A stretch of 30,417 bases of DNA from Bacteroidaceae bacterium (GCA_900770665.1 CAAGKZ010000028.1:1-30417), one strand, 5' to 3'; positions 1-8,048 are shown, numbered from the stretch's first letter. The notes: a model not told the origin generated them from the letters alone. Numbers and translations are program-made.

Positions 1-3000
1 AGCGTTACAAGCATCGGCTCGGAGGCGTTCAGGTCGACAAACATACAAGTCGTAGTAAACCTTTCCGATTTGACATTCACTAAGGGAAGCACATCATATG
101 GATATGTTGCATATAATGCCAATGTTTATAATGCGCAAGATTGTGTTGTCGATGGAGATTATATCTTTTCTAAATCGGGTGGTGTAAATACATTGGTTGC
201 TTATTGTGGTAGTACGGAATTGACACAGTTGACTTTGCCTGCTAATTGCGAAGGCGAGAATTATGTAATTGGAGACTATCTATTCTATGGCTTTAAAAAA
301 CTTAGAAGTGTGACAATTGGTAGCGGTGCATTGTCCGTAGGAAATAGTGTATTTTCAACCACACCAACTAAGGTGATATTCTTGGGAAATACACCGCCAA
401 GCGGAGTTTCAAGGATTAAAGGAACTGTCAACTATGTGTCATCGGCTGCAAACTATGGCTTTGGAACGGAATATACAAACCTTAGCTCTATGTTCGAGGT
501 TGGCGGTGTAAAGTATGTTCTTGTAAGTGCCAAAGACCGCACTTGTGATGTGATAGATTGCAATTATAACAATGCCGAGAATGTCGTTATTGATAGTCTG
601 GTGACTTATCGTAATGTAAAGCTCAAGGTACGCAATGTCAATAATTATGCACTATATGATAACGACTGTATAAAGAGTACGATTATTAAAAACAATGGAT
701 ATATCGGTTCTTATGCGTTCTACGATTGCGACAGTGTGGTAAATGCAACGCTTGGTAATAGCGTGGGTGCAATCAATAATTATGCTTTTGCAAGTTGTGG
801 TGTGCTTGAGGAAATTGTAATTCCTGACAACGTACCATCTGTTGGCTCAAATTGTTTTGAGAATTGTACATCTCTTGAAAAGGCAATTATTGGTGCAGGT
901 GTTAAGCAACTGAACACAAAAACTTTCAGTGGTTGTAAAGCGATGACTGAGGTTAAAATTGGAGAAAATGTAGAGACAATAGATACTTATGTTTTTGAGA
1001 ATTGTAGTTCATTGCCACAGATAAATATTCCGCAGGCTACAAGAACCATTAATAGTTATGTGTTCAAAGGGTGTCAAAATCTTTCAACCGTTGTAATAGA
1101 GGATAAGGTGTTCTTTTTGTCGTTGGGCTCAAACGGTTCGTCTCCATTGTTTGCCGACTGTAAATTGGATTCTGTTTATATTGGCGGTAAATTGCAGTAT
1201 AATGAAACATCTTCTTATGGCTATTCCCCATTCTATGCCAACAAATATTTACGCAGTGTTACATATAATGATATGGAAGAGGCTATATATGACAAGGAGT
1301 TTATGAATTGTAGCAACTTGCAGAATATAGTCTTTGGTAAAGGAATAACAAGTATTGGTGTTTCGGCATTCAAGAACTGTACAAGTTTACCCGGCATCAC
1401 TATTCCCGACGAGGTGTTGACAATGGGTAACTCTTGCTTTGCCGGTTGTACGGCGTTGAAGAATGCAAAGGTCGGATCCGGAGTGAAAACTCTTGAATGG
1501 TACTCTTTTGGCGCCTGCACAGCCTTGACTGATATGCAGATTGGTGTCAATGTCGATTCTATTGGAAAAAGTGTGTTCTATAATTGTAACTCATTGCCAC
1601 AAATAAATATTCCAGAGGCTACAAAGGCAATAAGTGACTCGGTGTTCTATAAATGTACTTCGCTTGCCGATGTTATTATTGAGGATAGAACTACGACCTT
1701 GCGTCTGGGCTCTAATGGTTCGTCAAGTAGCAGTACTGCAACAGCAAGTACAAATCCTCTTTTCCACTCTTGTCCGCTCGACTCTGTGTACATCGGTGGT
1801 AAAATAAGTTATAAGACAGAAGCCAAATATGGTTTCTCTCCATTCTTCCGCAATACATCATTGAGAACAGTGGTGGTTTCTGATACCGAGACTTTGGTCT
1901 ATGATAACGAGTTCTATGGTTGTACCGGTCTTACCGACGTTGTTATAGGTGATGGTGTGACAGCAATCGGTAATTGGGCTTTCAGTGGTTGTACAGGCCT
2001 GGTGAATTTCTCTTTTGGTAATAGCGTTGAGACTATTGGCGCCGAGGCGTTCAGTGACTGTACAAGTATGGTGAAGATTGTAAGCAGCTGTAATGTGCCA
2101 CCGGTGTGTGGCGACCAGGCACTTGCCGATATCAATGTGTGGGATTGTACCCTTTACGTGCCCAATGATTATATTGATGCTTATTACGCTGCCGAGCAGT
2201 GGTGGGATTTCTTCTTCATCGACGGTGCTGAATATACAATCACATTTATGATTGGTGATGAGAAATATTCAGAGGCTACCATAAAGTACGGTGCCGAGAT
2301 TACTTTGCCTGTGCCAACAAAAGAGGGTTATACATTCCTGGGTTGGGCCGATGTTCCGGCTGTGATGCCTGCCGATAATATTGTGGTGTATGGTAGTTTC
2401 AAGGCCAACGATTACACAATTACTTACATTGTCGATGGCGAGGTTTATGAAACGGTGTCGGTTGCTTGTGATAGTGAAATAACACCAATCGCAGCTCCCG
2501 AAAAGGATGGCTACACATTCAACAGTTGGGAGAATCTGCCTGCAACAATGCCTGCCGGTGACATAGAGGTTGTTGCCGTTTATGACGAGATTCCAACCGA
2601 GGTTACCATTACCATCGGCAAATATGGCAGTGCGACCTACAGCTCGGCTTATGCTCTTGACTTCACTAATGTGGCTGGGCTTAACGCTTACGCAGCTACC
2701 GGATACAACACCAATACCGGTATAATTACTATGACACGAATTATGACAAGCAGCGAGGGTACAGGTCTGTTCCTGAAGGGCGAACCGGGTACGTATGTTG
2801 TTCCTGTCATTGAGTCATCCGATGACAATTCGTTGAATATGCTTGCCGGTGTAATGGAGGCGACTACAGTGAACAGTGTTTCCGATGACGGTCTTTATGC
2901 GAACTACAGATATATGGTGAAGAGCGGAACAAGTGTGCCTCTGTTCTATCGTTATACCGATGGCTCATCCGTAGGTGCAGGCAAGGCCTATCTGCAAATA

Positions 3001-3195
3001 CCTCTTGAATGGTTGCCTCTCTCGCCAATGGAGAGCATCTCGTTCAGATTCGACGATGGAGAAACTACAGATATCGATGAAATGACAGAGAATGATGCAG
3101 AAACTACGGTTTATTATGACTTGAACGGACGCATTGTCACCAACCCTGTAAAAGGTGTATATATAGTAAATGGCGAAAAAGTATATGTTGAATAA
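1..3195 (+). CDS. BspA-like leucine-rich repeat surface protein, 5' end missing
   Basis: The frame is open from the first base, so this is the C-terminal 1064 residues of a longer protein; a TTG at 70 is only an internal codon. Residues 1 to about 740 are BspA/LRR_5 repeats of roughly 23 residues (pattern AF..C..L..I.IP..V..IG), with many Cys at the fixed C position, closing with the usual YVP...Y..A..W capping segment. Residues about 744-867 form two InlB B-type (Listeria-Bacteroides) repeats, each with GYTF..W and MPA. The last 27 residues (YYDLNGRIV..KGVYIVNGEKVYVE) resemble the short C-terminal sorting/anchor motif common on exported proteins of this order. Such proteins are exported and act in adhesion to host or partner cells; the role here is inferred from the family. 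The repeat region contains a long internal duplication (listed separately). A small gene and a terminator follow. Confidence 0.93.
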   Translation, partial: SVTSIGSEAFRSTNIQVVVNLSDLTFTKGSTSYGYVAYNANVYNAQDCVVDGDYIFSKSGGVNTLVAYCGSTELTQLTLPANCEGENYVIGDYLFYGFKKLRSVTIGSGALSVGNSVFSTTPTKVIFLGNTPPSGVSRIKGTVNYVSSAANYGFGTEYTNLSSMFEVGGVKYVLVSAKDRTCDVIDCNYNNAENVVIDSLVTYRNVKLKVRNVNNYALYDNDCIKSTIIKNNGYIGSYAFYDCDSVVNATLGNSVGAINNYAFASCGVLEEIVIPDNVPSVGSNCFENCTSLEKAIIGAGVKQLNTKTFSGCKAMTEVKIGENVETIDTYVFENCSSLPQINIPQATRTINSYVFKGCQNLSTVVIEDKVFFLSLGSNGSSPLFADCKLDSVYIGGKLQYNETSSYGYSPFYANKYLRSVTYNDMEEAIYDKEFMNCSNLQNIVFGKGITSIGVSAFKNCTSLPGITIPDEVLTMGNSCFAGCTALKNAKVGSGVKTLEWYSFGACTALTDMQIGVNVDSIGKSVFYNCNSLPQINIPEATKAISDSVFYKCTSLADVIIEDRTTTLRLGSNGSSSSSTATASTNPLFHSCPLDSVYIGGKISYKTEAKYGFSPFFRNTSLRTVVVSDTETLVYDNEFYGCTGLTDVVIGDGVTAIGNWAFSGCTGLVNFSFGNSVETIGAEAFSDCTSMVKIVSSCNVPPVCGDQALADINVWDCTLYVPNDYIDAYYAAEQWWDFFFIDGAEYTITFMIGDEKYSEATIKYGAEITLPVPTKEGYTFLGWADVPAVMPADNIVVYGSFKANDYTITYIVDGEVYETVSVACDSEITPIAAPEKDGYTFNSWENLPATMPAGDIEVVAVYDEIPTEVTITIGKYGSATYSSAYALDFTNVAGLNAYAATGYNTNTGIITMTRIMTSSEGTGLFLKGEPGTYVVPVIESSDDNSLNMLAGVMEATTVNSVSDDGLYANYRYMVKSGTSVPLFYRYTDGSSVGAGKAYLQIPLEWLPLSPMESISFRFDDGETTDIDEMTENDAETTVYYDLNGRIVTNPVKGVYIVNGEKVYVE
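847..2040 (+). repeat. Tandem ~194-residue super-repeat inside the BspA-like gene
   Basis: Residues encoded at 847-1428 and 1429-about 2040 align over their whole length. Shared landmarks are SLPQINIP(Q/E)AT, VIIED or VVIED, LGSNGSS, PLF..C.LDSVYIGGK, (Y/F)SPF and a closing G.G(I/V)T(S/A)IG. The offset is 582 nt at the start and grows by about 30 nt because the second copy has an extra Ser/Thr/Ala-rich stretch after LGSNGSS (near 1725-1755). Similarity is visible at DNA level too (for example TTGCCACAAATAAATATTCC versus TTGCCACAGATAAATATTCC), so the duplication is not ancient relative to the single LRR units. Confidence 0.85.
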
Positions 3196-3214
3196 TATTT
3201 AATTACAAACTATT

Positions 3215-3400
3215 ATGGATAAAAAAGAGTATTTGAAGCCAGCTTCGGCTTTAGTTGATATTGAGATTGATGTGGTTATGACAACCATTTCGGGTGAAAC
3301 AACCGGTAGTGGTACCGGCGAGGGTAGTGCCGGTGATGGCGACGGAGAAGACCTTATGAGACCATCTCGCGGCGAGTGGGGTGACTTGTGGCATTCTTAA
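3215..3400 (+). CDS. Small acidic glycine-rich peptide (61 aa), unknown function
   Basis: Starts 19 nt after the BspA-like stop, so probably on the same transcript. The N-terminus MDKKEYLKPASALVDIEID is followed by a hydrophobic/Thr stretch, a Gly/Ser/Asp/Glu-rich linker (GSGTGEGSAGDGDGED) and a C-terminal RGEWGDLW. Short proteins with a KKxYLxPxxxxVxIE start, an acidic glycine-rich middle and a terminal (D/E)W.DLW are frequent in Bacteroidales next to surface-protein genes; I know of no assigned function. There is no signal peptide or lipobox. Codon usage and the terminator directly downstream support a real gene. A leader-and-core precursor peptide is conceivable, but no modifying enzyme lies nearby. 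Confidence 0.7.
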   Translation: MDKKEYLKPASALVDIEIDVVMTTISGETTGSGTGEGSAGDGDGEDLMRPSRGEWGDLWHS

Positions 3401-3420
3401 TAAAAAAGGAATGTCCTGAT

Positions 3421-3461
3421 TAGCAAAAAGGAACTGGCAATTTGCCAGTTCCTTTTTGCTA
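3421..3461 (+). terminator. Perfect 20-bp stem terminator after the BspA-like operon
   Basis: TAGCAAAAAGGAACTGGCAA at 3421-3440 is the exact reverse complement of 3442-3461, with a single base between. The A-rich left arm and T-rich right arm make it a plausible intrinsic terminator in both directions, separating the + strand operon from the convergent acyltransferase gene. Confidence 0.85.
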
Positions 3462-3492
3462 ATATCATAATTTGTTTATTTCTCCATTCCCG

Positions 3493-3627
3493 GCTGCCAA
3501 TGTTGTCGAAACCTCTGGTTTGATTTATTTGATGCTTTGACAACATCGTCTTTCCGCGACCCGTAGGGTACGACTTGAATCCGTGCAGCCTGCGACCTAT
3601 CGCTGCCGATATTGTCGAAACCTCAGG
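3493..3627. repeat. Pair of 26-bp imperfect direct repeats in the intergenic gap
   Basis: 3493-3518 and 3602-3627 match at 23 of 26 positions (GCTGCC(A/G)AT(G/A)TTGTCGAAACC, then TC(T/A)GG). Between them, at about 3537-3547, lies TTTGACAACAT, a partial inverted copy of the same core. The block sits downstream of the acyltransferase stop on the minus strand. No gene is evident in this gap. Confidence 0.6.
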
Positions 3628-3631
3628 ATTA

Positions 3632-4777
3632 TTAATCTTCGGTTTTCAGGTAGTTGATTACCGGGTTGGCGTACATCTCCAGTATCTTTGTGCGGCAGAA
3701 CTCGTCGTCGCGGTTGGGGAGGTCGACCTTCTCAATCTGTCCCTGCAGGTATGCGTCGAGCTTAGCCTTCTCCTCGGCAGTGTATCTGTCGGCGAAGCGT
3801 GTGTCGCCGGTGAGCAACTCATAAAAGTAGTAGTTGATTGGCCAGAACTTGTAGTTCTTGTGTATGTGGCGGTCGATGATGCGTGCTACGGCTGCGGTCT
3901 TCTCGTTCTTTCCCAGTGTGCGGTCAATGGCGTCAATCTCGTCGTTGATGCAGTCGGCAATATGGTAGTGGATACCGCCTTTGTAGCCGAACATGCCGGT
4001 CTTCATGTTGATGAGGTCGTCCTGTGGTGCCTTCTTCCACTCGGGGTTGTCGCGCTTCTGCTGGAACTCCTTCGCCTTGAGGTAGTCACACGGGTCATAT
4101 TCGTATGATATGGTGGTTGGTGCTATGTTCAGTTCCTTCAGTGCGTCGATGATGTCTCCGTTGCTGTACATCGAGAGCATCTTGATGAGGCCCTCCTGTG
4201 TGCGGTCGTTGCTGTCCTTGGCACGTCCCTCGCGCTGTGCAAGCCAGATGGGCTGCTGGCGCTCTGTGATGGCGTGGTGCATGTACGATGACAGACGCTT
4301 TGACGATGCGAGCATCTCGCGGATGCTTGCCGAGCGCTGCACGATAAAACTGCGGTTCACGCGAACGAGTTTCTTTATCCATGGGCGGATGAGCAGGTTG
4401 TCGCCTATTGCAATTTCAACGGTGTTGTCCAGTGCTTCTACAAATACTATGCAAAGGAATGCCGAATCCATGATGATGTCGCGGTGGTTCGATATACACA
4501 GTGACTTTGCCATGTTTTCTTTGTTCTCGAAACTTACGGTCAATCCGCTCGATAGTTTCTTGAGCAGTCCTTGTAGGAATGGGTATACAAGTGCTTTCTG
4601 GAATTCCAGATTGTTCTTGGATGCACGCATTAGGCCTGCAACGTGTTCAAATGGTATATCCTTGAACGCATAACCCATCACTGCCTGGAATTCAGGGTCG
4701 GCAATGAGCTCTTCAAATATTTGTGGAAGTTCTTCGGGGTTGTAAGGACGGATTTCGTCAAATTCGGCTGGTATCAT
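3632..4777 (-). CDS. Glycerolipid acyltransferase, PlsB/PlsC-like
   Basis: A 381-residue protein with the acyltransferase motif I region CISNHRDIIMDSAF (His98, Asp104; six positions apart instead of the usual HX4D spacing of five) and motif III QREGR (183-185), followed by the conserved RTQEGLIKM. These are the acyl-CoA/acyl-ACP and phosphate-binding motifs of glycerol-3-phosphate and 1-acylglycerol-3-phosphate acyltransferases, which build phosphatidic acid at the inner face of the membrane. The family in Bacteroidetes is longer than PlsC and has extra N- and C-terminal helices, as here. No long hydrophobic segment is seen, so membrane attachment would be peripheral. The gene stands alone; substrate (glycerol-3-phosphate, lysophosphatidate or another polar lipid) cannot be told from sequence. 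Confidence 0.8.
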   Translation of the reverse strand: MIPAEFDEIRPYNPEELPQIFEELIADPEFQAVMGYAFKDIPFEHVAGLMRASKNNLEFQKALVYPFLQGLLKKLSSGLTVSFENKENMAKSLCISNHRDIIMDSAFLCIVFVEALDNTVEIAIGDNLLIRPWIKKLVRVNRSFIVQRSASIREMLASSKRLSSYMHHAITERQQPIWLAQREGRAKDSNDRTQEGLIKMLSMYSNGDIIDALKELNIAPTTISYEYDPCDYLKAKEFQQKRDNPEWKKAPQDDLINMKTGMFGYKGGIHYHIADCINDEIDAIDRTLGKNEKTAAVARIIDRHIHKNYKFWPINYYFYELLTGDTRFADRYTAEEKAKLDAYLQGQIEKVDLPNRDDEFCRTKILEMYANPVINYLKTED

Positions 4778-4812
4778 ATCATCTGTTTTTTATTATCGTC
4801 AATCTTTTTCTG

Positions 4813-4855
4813 TTGCACAAGGCATCCCGGGACTTTGGCCCGGCCGTGAGTGCAA
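4813..4855. other. Small nested inverted repeat between divergent genes
   Basis: TTGCAC (4813-4818) pairs with GTGCAA (4850-4855); inside it CCGGG (4827-4831) pairs with CCCGG (4839-4843). The block is GC-rich inside an AT-rich gap and lies 36-78 nt upstream of the acyltransferase start on the minus strand, so it could sit in that gene's leader or act as an operator. There is no T-run, so it is unlikely to be a terminator. Confidence 0.4.
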
Positions 4856-4942
4856 TCCTTTTGCAATGATACGGCAAATATTGTCAATTAGCAAATAAAC
4901 ATTGTATTTGTTTGTACCATATATCCCTATTTTGTCGGTGCT

Positions 4943-4976
4943 TTTGGAAAAACATTGTTTTTTTTATGTAATTTTG
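4943..4976 (+). promoter_or_regulatory. Bacteroidetes-type promoter for the GATE-domain gene
   Basis: TTTG at 4943-4946 and TAATTTTG at 4969-4976 fit the -33/-7 consensus, although the 22-nt spacing is longer than the usual 19-21. Transcription would begin near 4983, about 14 nt before the ATG at 4997. This argues against the longer start at 4955. Confidence 0.5.
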
Positions 4977-4996
4977 CATTTGAAATTGACACAAAT

Positions 4997-6139
4997 ATGA
5001 AATTCATTAAACGACTTTTTTCTTTGATTCCGAGTGGGGTGACTACTCTGGTGCTGTTCTTTGCATTGTTCGGCTATCTTGGTTCACAGATGGGCACTGC
5101 AAATATGCTCAAGACCATCATGAACACAGCGCATCACTTGTTGTTGGAGACTGTCTTTCAGTTGATGGCCATATGTGTAATAACGGGTGCCATCGGAAAA
5201 CTGTTCATGGAGTTCGGCGTTGTGAAACTGCTTGAGAAGCTGTTGCGCCCGCTAATGAAACCGCTTTTTAACCTGCCGGGCGTAGCGTCGCTTGGTGCTG
5301 TAATGACATTCCTGTCGGACAACCCTGCTATAATATCATTGGCGAATGACAAACGTTTTTCGGCATATTTCAAGAAGTACCAGCTGATTTCGATGACAAA
5401 CTTCGGTACGGCATTCGGAATGGGACTGATTGTTATTGTGAGTATGGTTGCCTATGGCTATTCCTATGAACCTTTTATCGGTCTTTTCGGTGCATTCGTG
5501 GGATGTGTTGTCTCTACACGCCTCATGCAACGTTTTGTTGTAAAGGCCTATCCTCAGTATAAGGTAGAGAATGCTGCAGAATCTGAGGCGGTGGAGGAGA
5601 AGGGTGAGGTGACTGAGAACAAACCTCTCTTCCAGCGTCTCCTTGACTCTTTGCTTGATGGTGGACGTTCGGGTGTAGATGTTGGTATTGCAATAATCCC
5701 GGGCGTGCTCATTATATCTACACTTGTGATGATTTTGACTTTTCCGTCAAACGGCGGTGTATATACCGGCGCTGAATTCGAGGGAGTAGAACTATTGCCA
5801 TTGATTGGCGAGAAACTTGGTTTCCTGTTCAAGTGGCTGTTCGGCTTCACCGATCCTCACCTTATTGCTTTCCCCATTACTGCGCTTGGTGCAGTAGGTG
5901 CAGCATTGGGCCTTGTTCCAAACTTTGCCGAGCAAGGATGGATTGATGGTAATGCCATTGCAGTGTTCACAGCCATTGGAATGTGCTGGAGCGGTTATTT
6001 GAGCACCCACACAGCAATGCTCGATGCACTCGGTTACCGCAGTCTCACCTCAAAAGCAATTATTGCCCACACTATTGGTGGTATTGTTGCCGGTGTTGTT
6101 GCTCATTGGGTCTATGTGCTGGTGTCAATGATAGGGTAA
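4997..6139 (+). CDS. GATE-domain (nucleoside-recognition family) membrane protein
   Basis: A 380-residue integral membrane protein with about eight to ten hydrophobic segments. It has two halves typical of Gate-domain proteins: residues about 50-170 (with FLSDNPAIISLANDKRF and MTNFGTAFGMGL) and about 225-375 (with GVDVGIAIIPGVLI and MCWSGYLSTHTAMLDALGYR). An acidic cytoplasmic-looking loop (about 190-210) separates them. The fold is related to nucleoside-transporter and spore-maturation (SpmA/SpmB) gate domains; the transported substrate is unknown. The start is set at 4997 because the MKFIKRLF start follows the promoter and the 14 preceding codons begin with a TTG inside the promoter. The stop codon at 6137-6139 falls inside the first unit of a 7-nt repeat array. 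Confidence 0.75.
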   Translation: MKFIKRLFSLIPSGVTTLVLFFALFGYLGSQMGTANMLKTIMNTAHHLLLETVFQLMAICVITGAIGKLFMEFGVVKLLEKLLRPLMKPLFNLPGVASLGAVMTFLSDNPAIISLANDKRFSAYFKKYQLISMTNFGTAFGMGLIVIVSMVAYGYSYEPFIGLFGAFVGCVVSTRLMQRFVVKAYPQYKVENAAESEAVEEKGEVTENKPLFQRLLDSLLDGGRSGVDVGIAIIPGVLIISTLVMILTFPSNGGVYTGAEFEGVELLPLIGEKLGFLFKWLFGFTDPHLIAFPITALGAVGAALGLVPNFAEQGWIDGNAIAVFTAIGMCWSGYLSTHTAMLDALGYRSLTSKAIIAHTIGGIVAGVVAHWVYVLVSMIG

Positions 6140-6196
6140 AGGTGAAAACTGAAAGGTGAAAGGTTAAAACTGAAAGGTTAAAACTGAAAACGGAAA
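6134..6196 (+). repeat. Array of nine 7-nt units starting at a stop codon
   Basis: In strict 7-nt phase: GGGTAAA, GGTGAAA, ACTGAAA, GGTGAAA, GGTTAAA, ACTGAAA, GGTTAAA, ACTGAAA, ACGGAAA. The first unit contains the TAA stop of the upstream membrane protein gene. The array runs directly into a GCCGCGAGTAAGCGA module (6197-6211). A related array occurs in inverted orientation after comM. Confidence 0.85.
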
Positions 6197-6346
6197 GCCG
6201 CGAGTAAGCGAGAGCAGAGGAAAAACTTGTTTTTACTATGCCGAGCAGGAGCGGGTTCAATCACACGAAGTGCGATTAAAACTGAAAACGAAAAACGGAA
6301 AACGGAAAACTGAAAACTTGTGCCAACGGACAAAGTGCGATTAAAG
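6197..6346 (+). repeat. Composite repeat element, copy 1: hairpin modules and second 7-nt array
   Basis: Reading 5' to 3': a GCGAGTAAGCGA module (about 6200-6211); an AAACTTGTTT module (about 6224-6233); a 43-bp module (6238-6280) that matches 14938-14980 inverted at 41 of 43 positions and contains a hairpin AATCACAC-GAA-GTGCGATT; six 7-nt units from 6274 to 6315 (GATTAAA, ACTGAAA, ACGAAAA, ACGGAAA, ACGGAAA, ACTGAAA); then CAACGGACAAAGTGCGATTA (6325-6344), a degenerate second hairpin module. No convincing promoter for mtnN is visible between the element and the mtnN start. Confidence 0.8.
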
Positions 6347-6383
6347 GTTTAAACTTAAATGTAGATAAAACATTTATTATACA

Positions 6384-7079
6384 ATGAAGATAGGTGTATT
6401 GACAGCGATGACCTCTGAGTTCGAGCAACTTGCTGCGATGCTTGACGGGGTTGTTGAGTGTGAAAAGAACAATATTAAGTATTTGACAGGTCGCGTAGGC
6501 GAAAATGAGATAATCCTGCGCCAATGCGGTATTGGTAAGGTTAATGCGGCGCTTGGCGCTGCCGAGCTTATACGTGCTTTCTCGCCCGATGCAATGGTGA
6601 GCACAGGTGTTGCCGGTGGCATTGACTGCTGTCTGGGGGTTATGGATGTGGTTGTGAGCTCATCAATAGTGTACCACGATGTGTGGTGCGGCATGGGCTG
6701 CGAGTATGGTCAGGTGCAGGGGTTGCCGGCTGTGTTTGCTGCCGATGAGGCTATGTGCCGTGCGGCGCAGTCTCTCAATGACGATGCCGACAACAAAACC
6801 TGCATACATGCGGGATTGATATGCACCGGCGACCAGTTCATTACAAACCGTGACGAGCTTGACAAGATAAAGGGTAACTTCCCTGACGGCCTGGCTGTTG
6901 ACATGGAATCTGCAGCCATTGCACAGACATGTTACATTTATGGTGTGCCTTTCGTGAGTTTCCGCATAATAAGCGATACTCCGGGTGTAGACAAGCATAT
7001 TGAGCAGTACGAGAATTTTTGGGGCGAGATGGCCGACCGTTCATTCGGTGTCACACGCCGCTTTTTAATGAAATTATAA
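6384..7079 (+). CDS. mtnN: 5'-methylthioadenosine/S-adenosylhomocysteine nucleosidase
   Basis: A 231-residue cytosolic enzyme that hydrolyses the N-glycosidic bond of methylthioadenosine and S-adenosylhomocysteine, releasing adenine. Full length for the family. Visible motifs: N-terminal MKIGVLTAM.SE with the catalytic Glu12; STGVAGG (73-79); CTGDQFI (148-153); AVDMESAAIAQ (171-181) with the ribose-binding Glu175; FRIISD (193-198) with catalytic Asp198. Its stop overlaps the luxS start (TAATG), so the two are translationally coupled and form the two-step SAH detoxification route: MtnN makes S-ribosylhomocysteine, LuxS cleaves it. Confidence 0.95.
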   Translation: MKIGVLTAMTSEFEQLAAMLDGVVECEKNNIKYLTGRVGENEIILRQCGIGKVNAALGAAELIRAFSPDAMVSTGVAGGIDCCLGVMDVVVSSSIVYHDVWCGMGCEYGQVQGLPAVFAADEAMCRAAQSLNDDADNKTCIHAGLICTGDQFITNRDELDKIKGNFPDGLAVDMESAAIAQTCYIYGVPFVSFRIISDTPGVDKHIEQYENFWGEMADRSFGVTRRFLMKL

Positions 7080-7558
7080 TGGAAAAGATACCGAGTTTTA
7101 CTATTGACCATATACGTCTTGAGCGTGGCGTATATGTTTCGCGCAAAGACAGTGTAGGCGGCGAGGTGGTGACAACGTTCGATGTGCGCATGAAAGAGCC
7201 TAACCGTGAACCTGCGCTCAGCTCCAGTGCCATACATACAATGGAGCATCTTGTGGCAACTTTTCTGCGCAACCATCCTGTATGGGCCGATAAAATAATA
7301 TATTGGGGGCCTATGGGCTGTCTCACAGGTAATTATCTCATTGTAAAAGGCGACCTTGTGTCGGCCGATATCCTCCCATTGGTGAGGGAGGCTTTCGCCT
7401 TTGTTGCGGCGTATGAGGGCGAAGTGCCCGGAGCAACTGCGCGTGACTGCGGCAATTACCTGCTTATGAACCTTCCCGAGGCGCGTTGGGAGGCAAGCAA
7501 GTATCTTCACGAGGTGTTGGAAAATATTTCCGATAAAAATTTGAATTATCCAATGTAA
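7079..7558 (+). CDS. luxS: S-ribosylhomocysteine lyase (AI-2 synthase)
   Basis: A 159-residue metalloenzyme that cleaves S-ribosylhomocysteine to homocysteine and DPD, the AI-2 precursor. The metal site is visible as HTMEH (His53, Glu56, His57) with Cys124 in ARDCGNY; catalytic Cys81 is in GPMGCLTGNYL, where the more common polar residue after Cys is Leu. The start at 7079 is chosen because it overlaps the mtnN stop by one base and gives the family's usual N-terminus (SF.IDH); a longer frame from 7019 would lie within mtnN. The last codons overlap the promoter of the following lipoprotein gene. Confidence 0.95.
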   Translation: MEKIPSFTIDHIRLERGVYVSRKDSVGGEVVTTFDVRMKEPNREPALSSSAIHTMEHLVATFLRNHPVWADKIIYWGPMGCLTGNYLIVKGDLVSADILPLVREAFAFVAAYEGEVPGATARDCGNYLLMNLPEARWEASKYLHEVLENISDKNLNYPM

Positions 7559-7570
7559 TTGATACCTTTG
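7540..7570 (+). promoter_or_regulatory. Promoter of the first small lipoprotein gene
   Basis: TTTG (7540-7543), exactly 19 nt, TACCTTTG (7563-7570): a full match to the Bacteroidetes primary-sigma consensus. It lies inside the 3' end of luxS, with predicted start near 7577 and ATG at 7599. Confidence 0.8.
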
Positions 7571-7598
7571 GGGCGTTAAAATAATTAATTAAAATATT

Positions 7599-8048
7599 AT
7601 GAAAAAGTTTTTTGTGGCTTTGATGGCCGTTTTAGTGTTGGCAAGTTGCGGTGGAGATAAGAAAGAGACTGCAAATAGTGTTGAAAACCAGAATACAACA
7701 GAAAATTCAGCAGTGGCTCCTGCTGATGTTATCATGATGACTGTAGAGGCGATGAATGACGCTGCTGCAAATCTTGAGAACGCTGCTACAGCCGATGAAG
7801 TTATCGATGCAACTGCAGAATTGTATTCTGAGATGAAGAGACTTCAGGCAAATTACGGTGAAGTTATGCTTGCAGTTGATACATTGTCCGAAGAGCAGAT
7901 GAACGAGTTGTATCCCGAGGAGATGAAAGCGATGGAGGAAGCTGCCATTAACTACTCTGTTGTAATGATGGGAAAAGCAGAATTGATGGAGAATCTTACT
8001 CCTGAGCAGGAAGCAAGATTTATGGAGATTCTCGAGACTGAACTTTAA
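7599..8048 (+). CDS. Small putative lipoprotein, paralog 1 (149 aa)
   Basis: Signal peptide MKKFFVALMAVLVLASC with lipobox LASC (acylated Cys17), then a polar Lys/Glu/Asn linker and a helical, Glu/Ala/Met-rich domain (about residues 42-149) without recognisable catalytic motifs. The domain aligns throughout with the next gene (VIMMTVEAMN..../A.TADEV...., EMK.LQ..YG.V, EEQM.ELYPEE..A.EEAA, LTPE.E..M). The protein is probably carried on the inner face of the outer membrane or periplasmic side. Family unknown to me. It has its own promoter and terminator. Confidence 0.85.
   Translation: MKKFFVALMAVLVLASCGGDKKETANSVENQNTTENSAVAPADVIMMTVEAMNDAAANLENAATADEVIDATAELYSEMKRLQANYGEVMLAVDTLSEEQMNELYPEEMKAMEEAAINYSVVMMGKAELMENLTPEQEARFMEILETEL

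Noticed and set aside
3575..4108. A 177-codon + strand frame opposite the acyltransferase
   Set aside because: Val/Leu-rich antisense shadow; the minus-strand frame carries the acyltransferase motifs.
4955..4996. TTG start for the GATE-domain protein
   Set aside because: Lies inside the predicted promoter, upstream of the likely transcription start; ATG 4997 gives a normal N-terminus.
6238..6279. 13-codon frame in the 43-bp module as a real peptide gene
   Set aside because: Only two copies are visible, with one missense change, and the hairpin explains the conservation better.
6134..6315. Heptamer arrays as a CRISPR array or coding repeats
   Set aside because: Units are 7 nt without spacers, and the frames contain many stops; neither fits.
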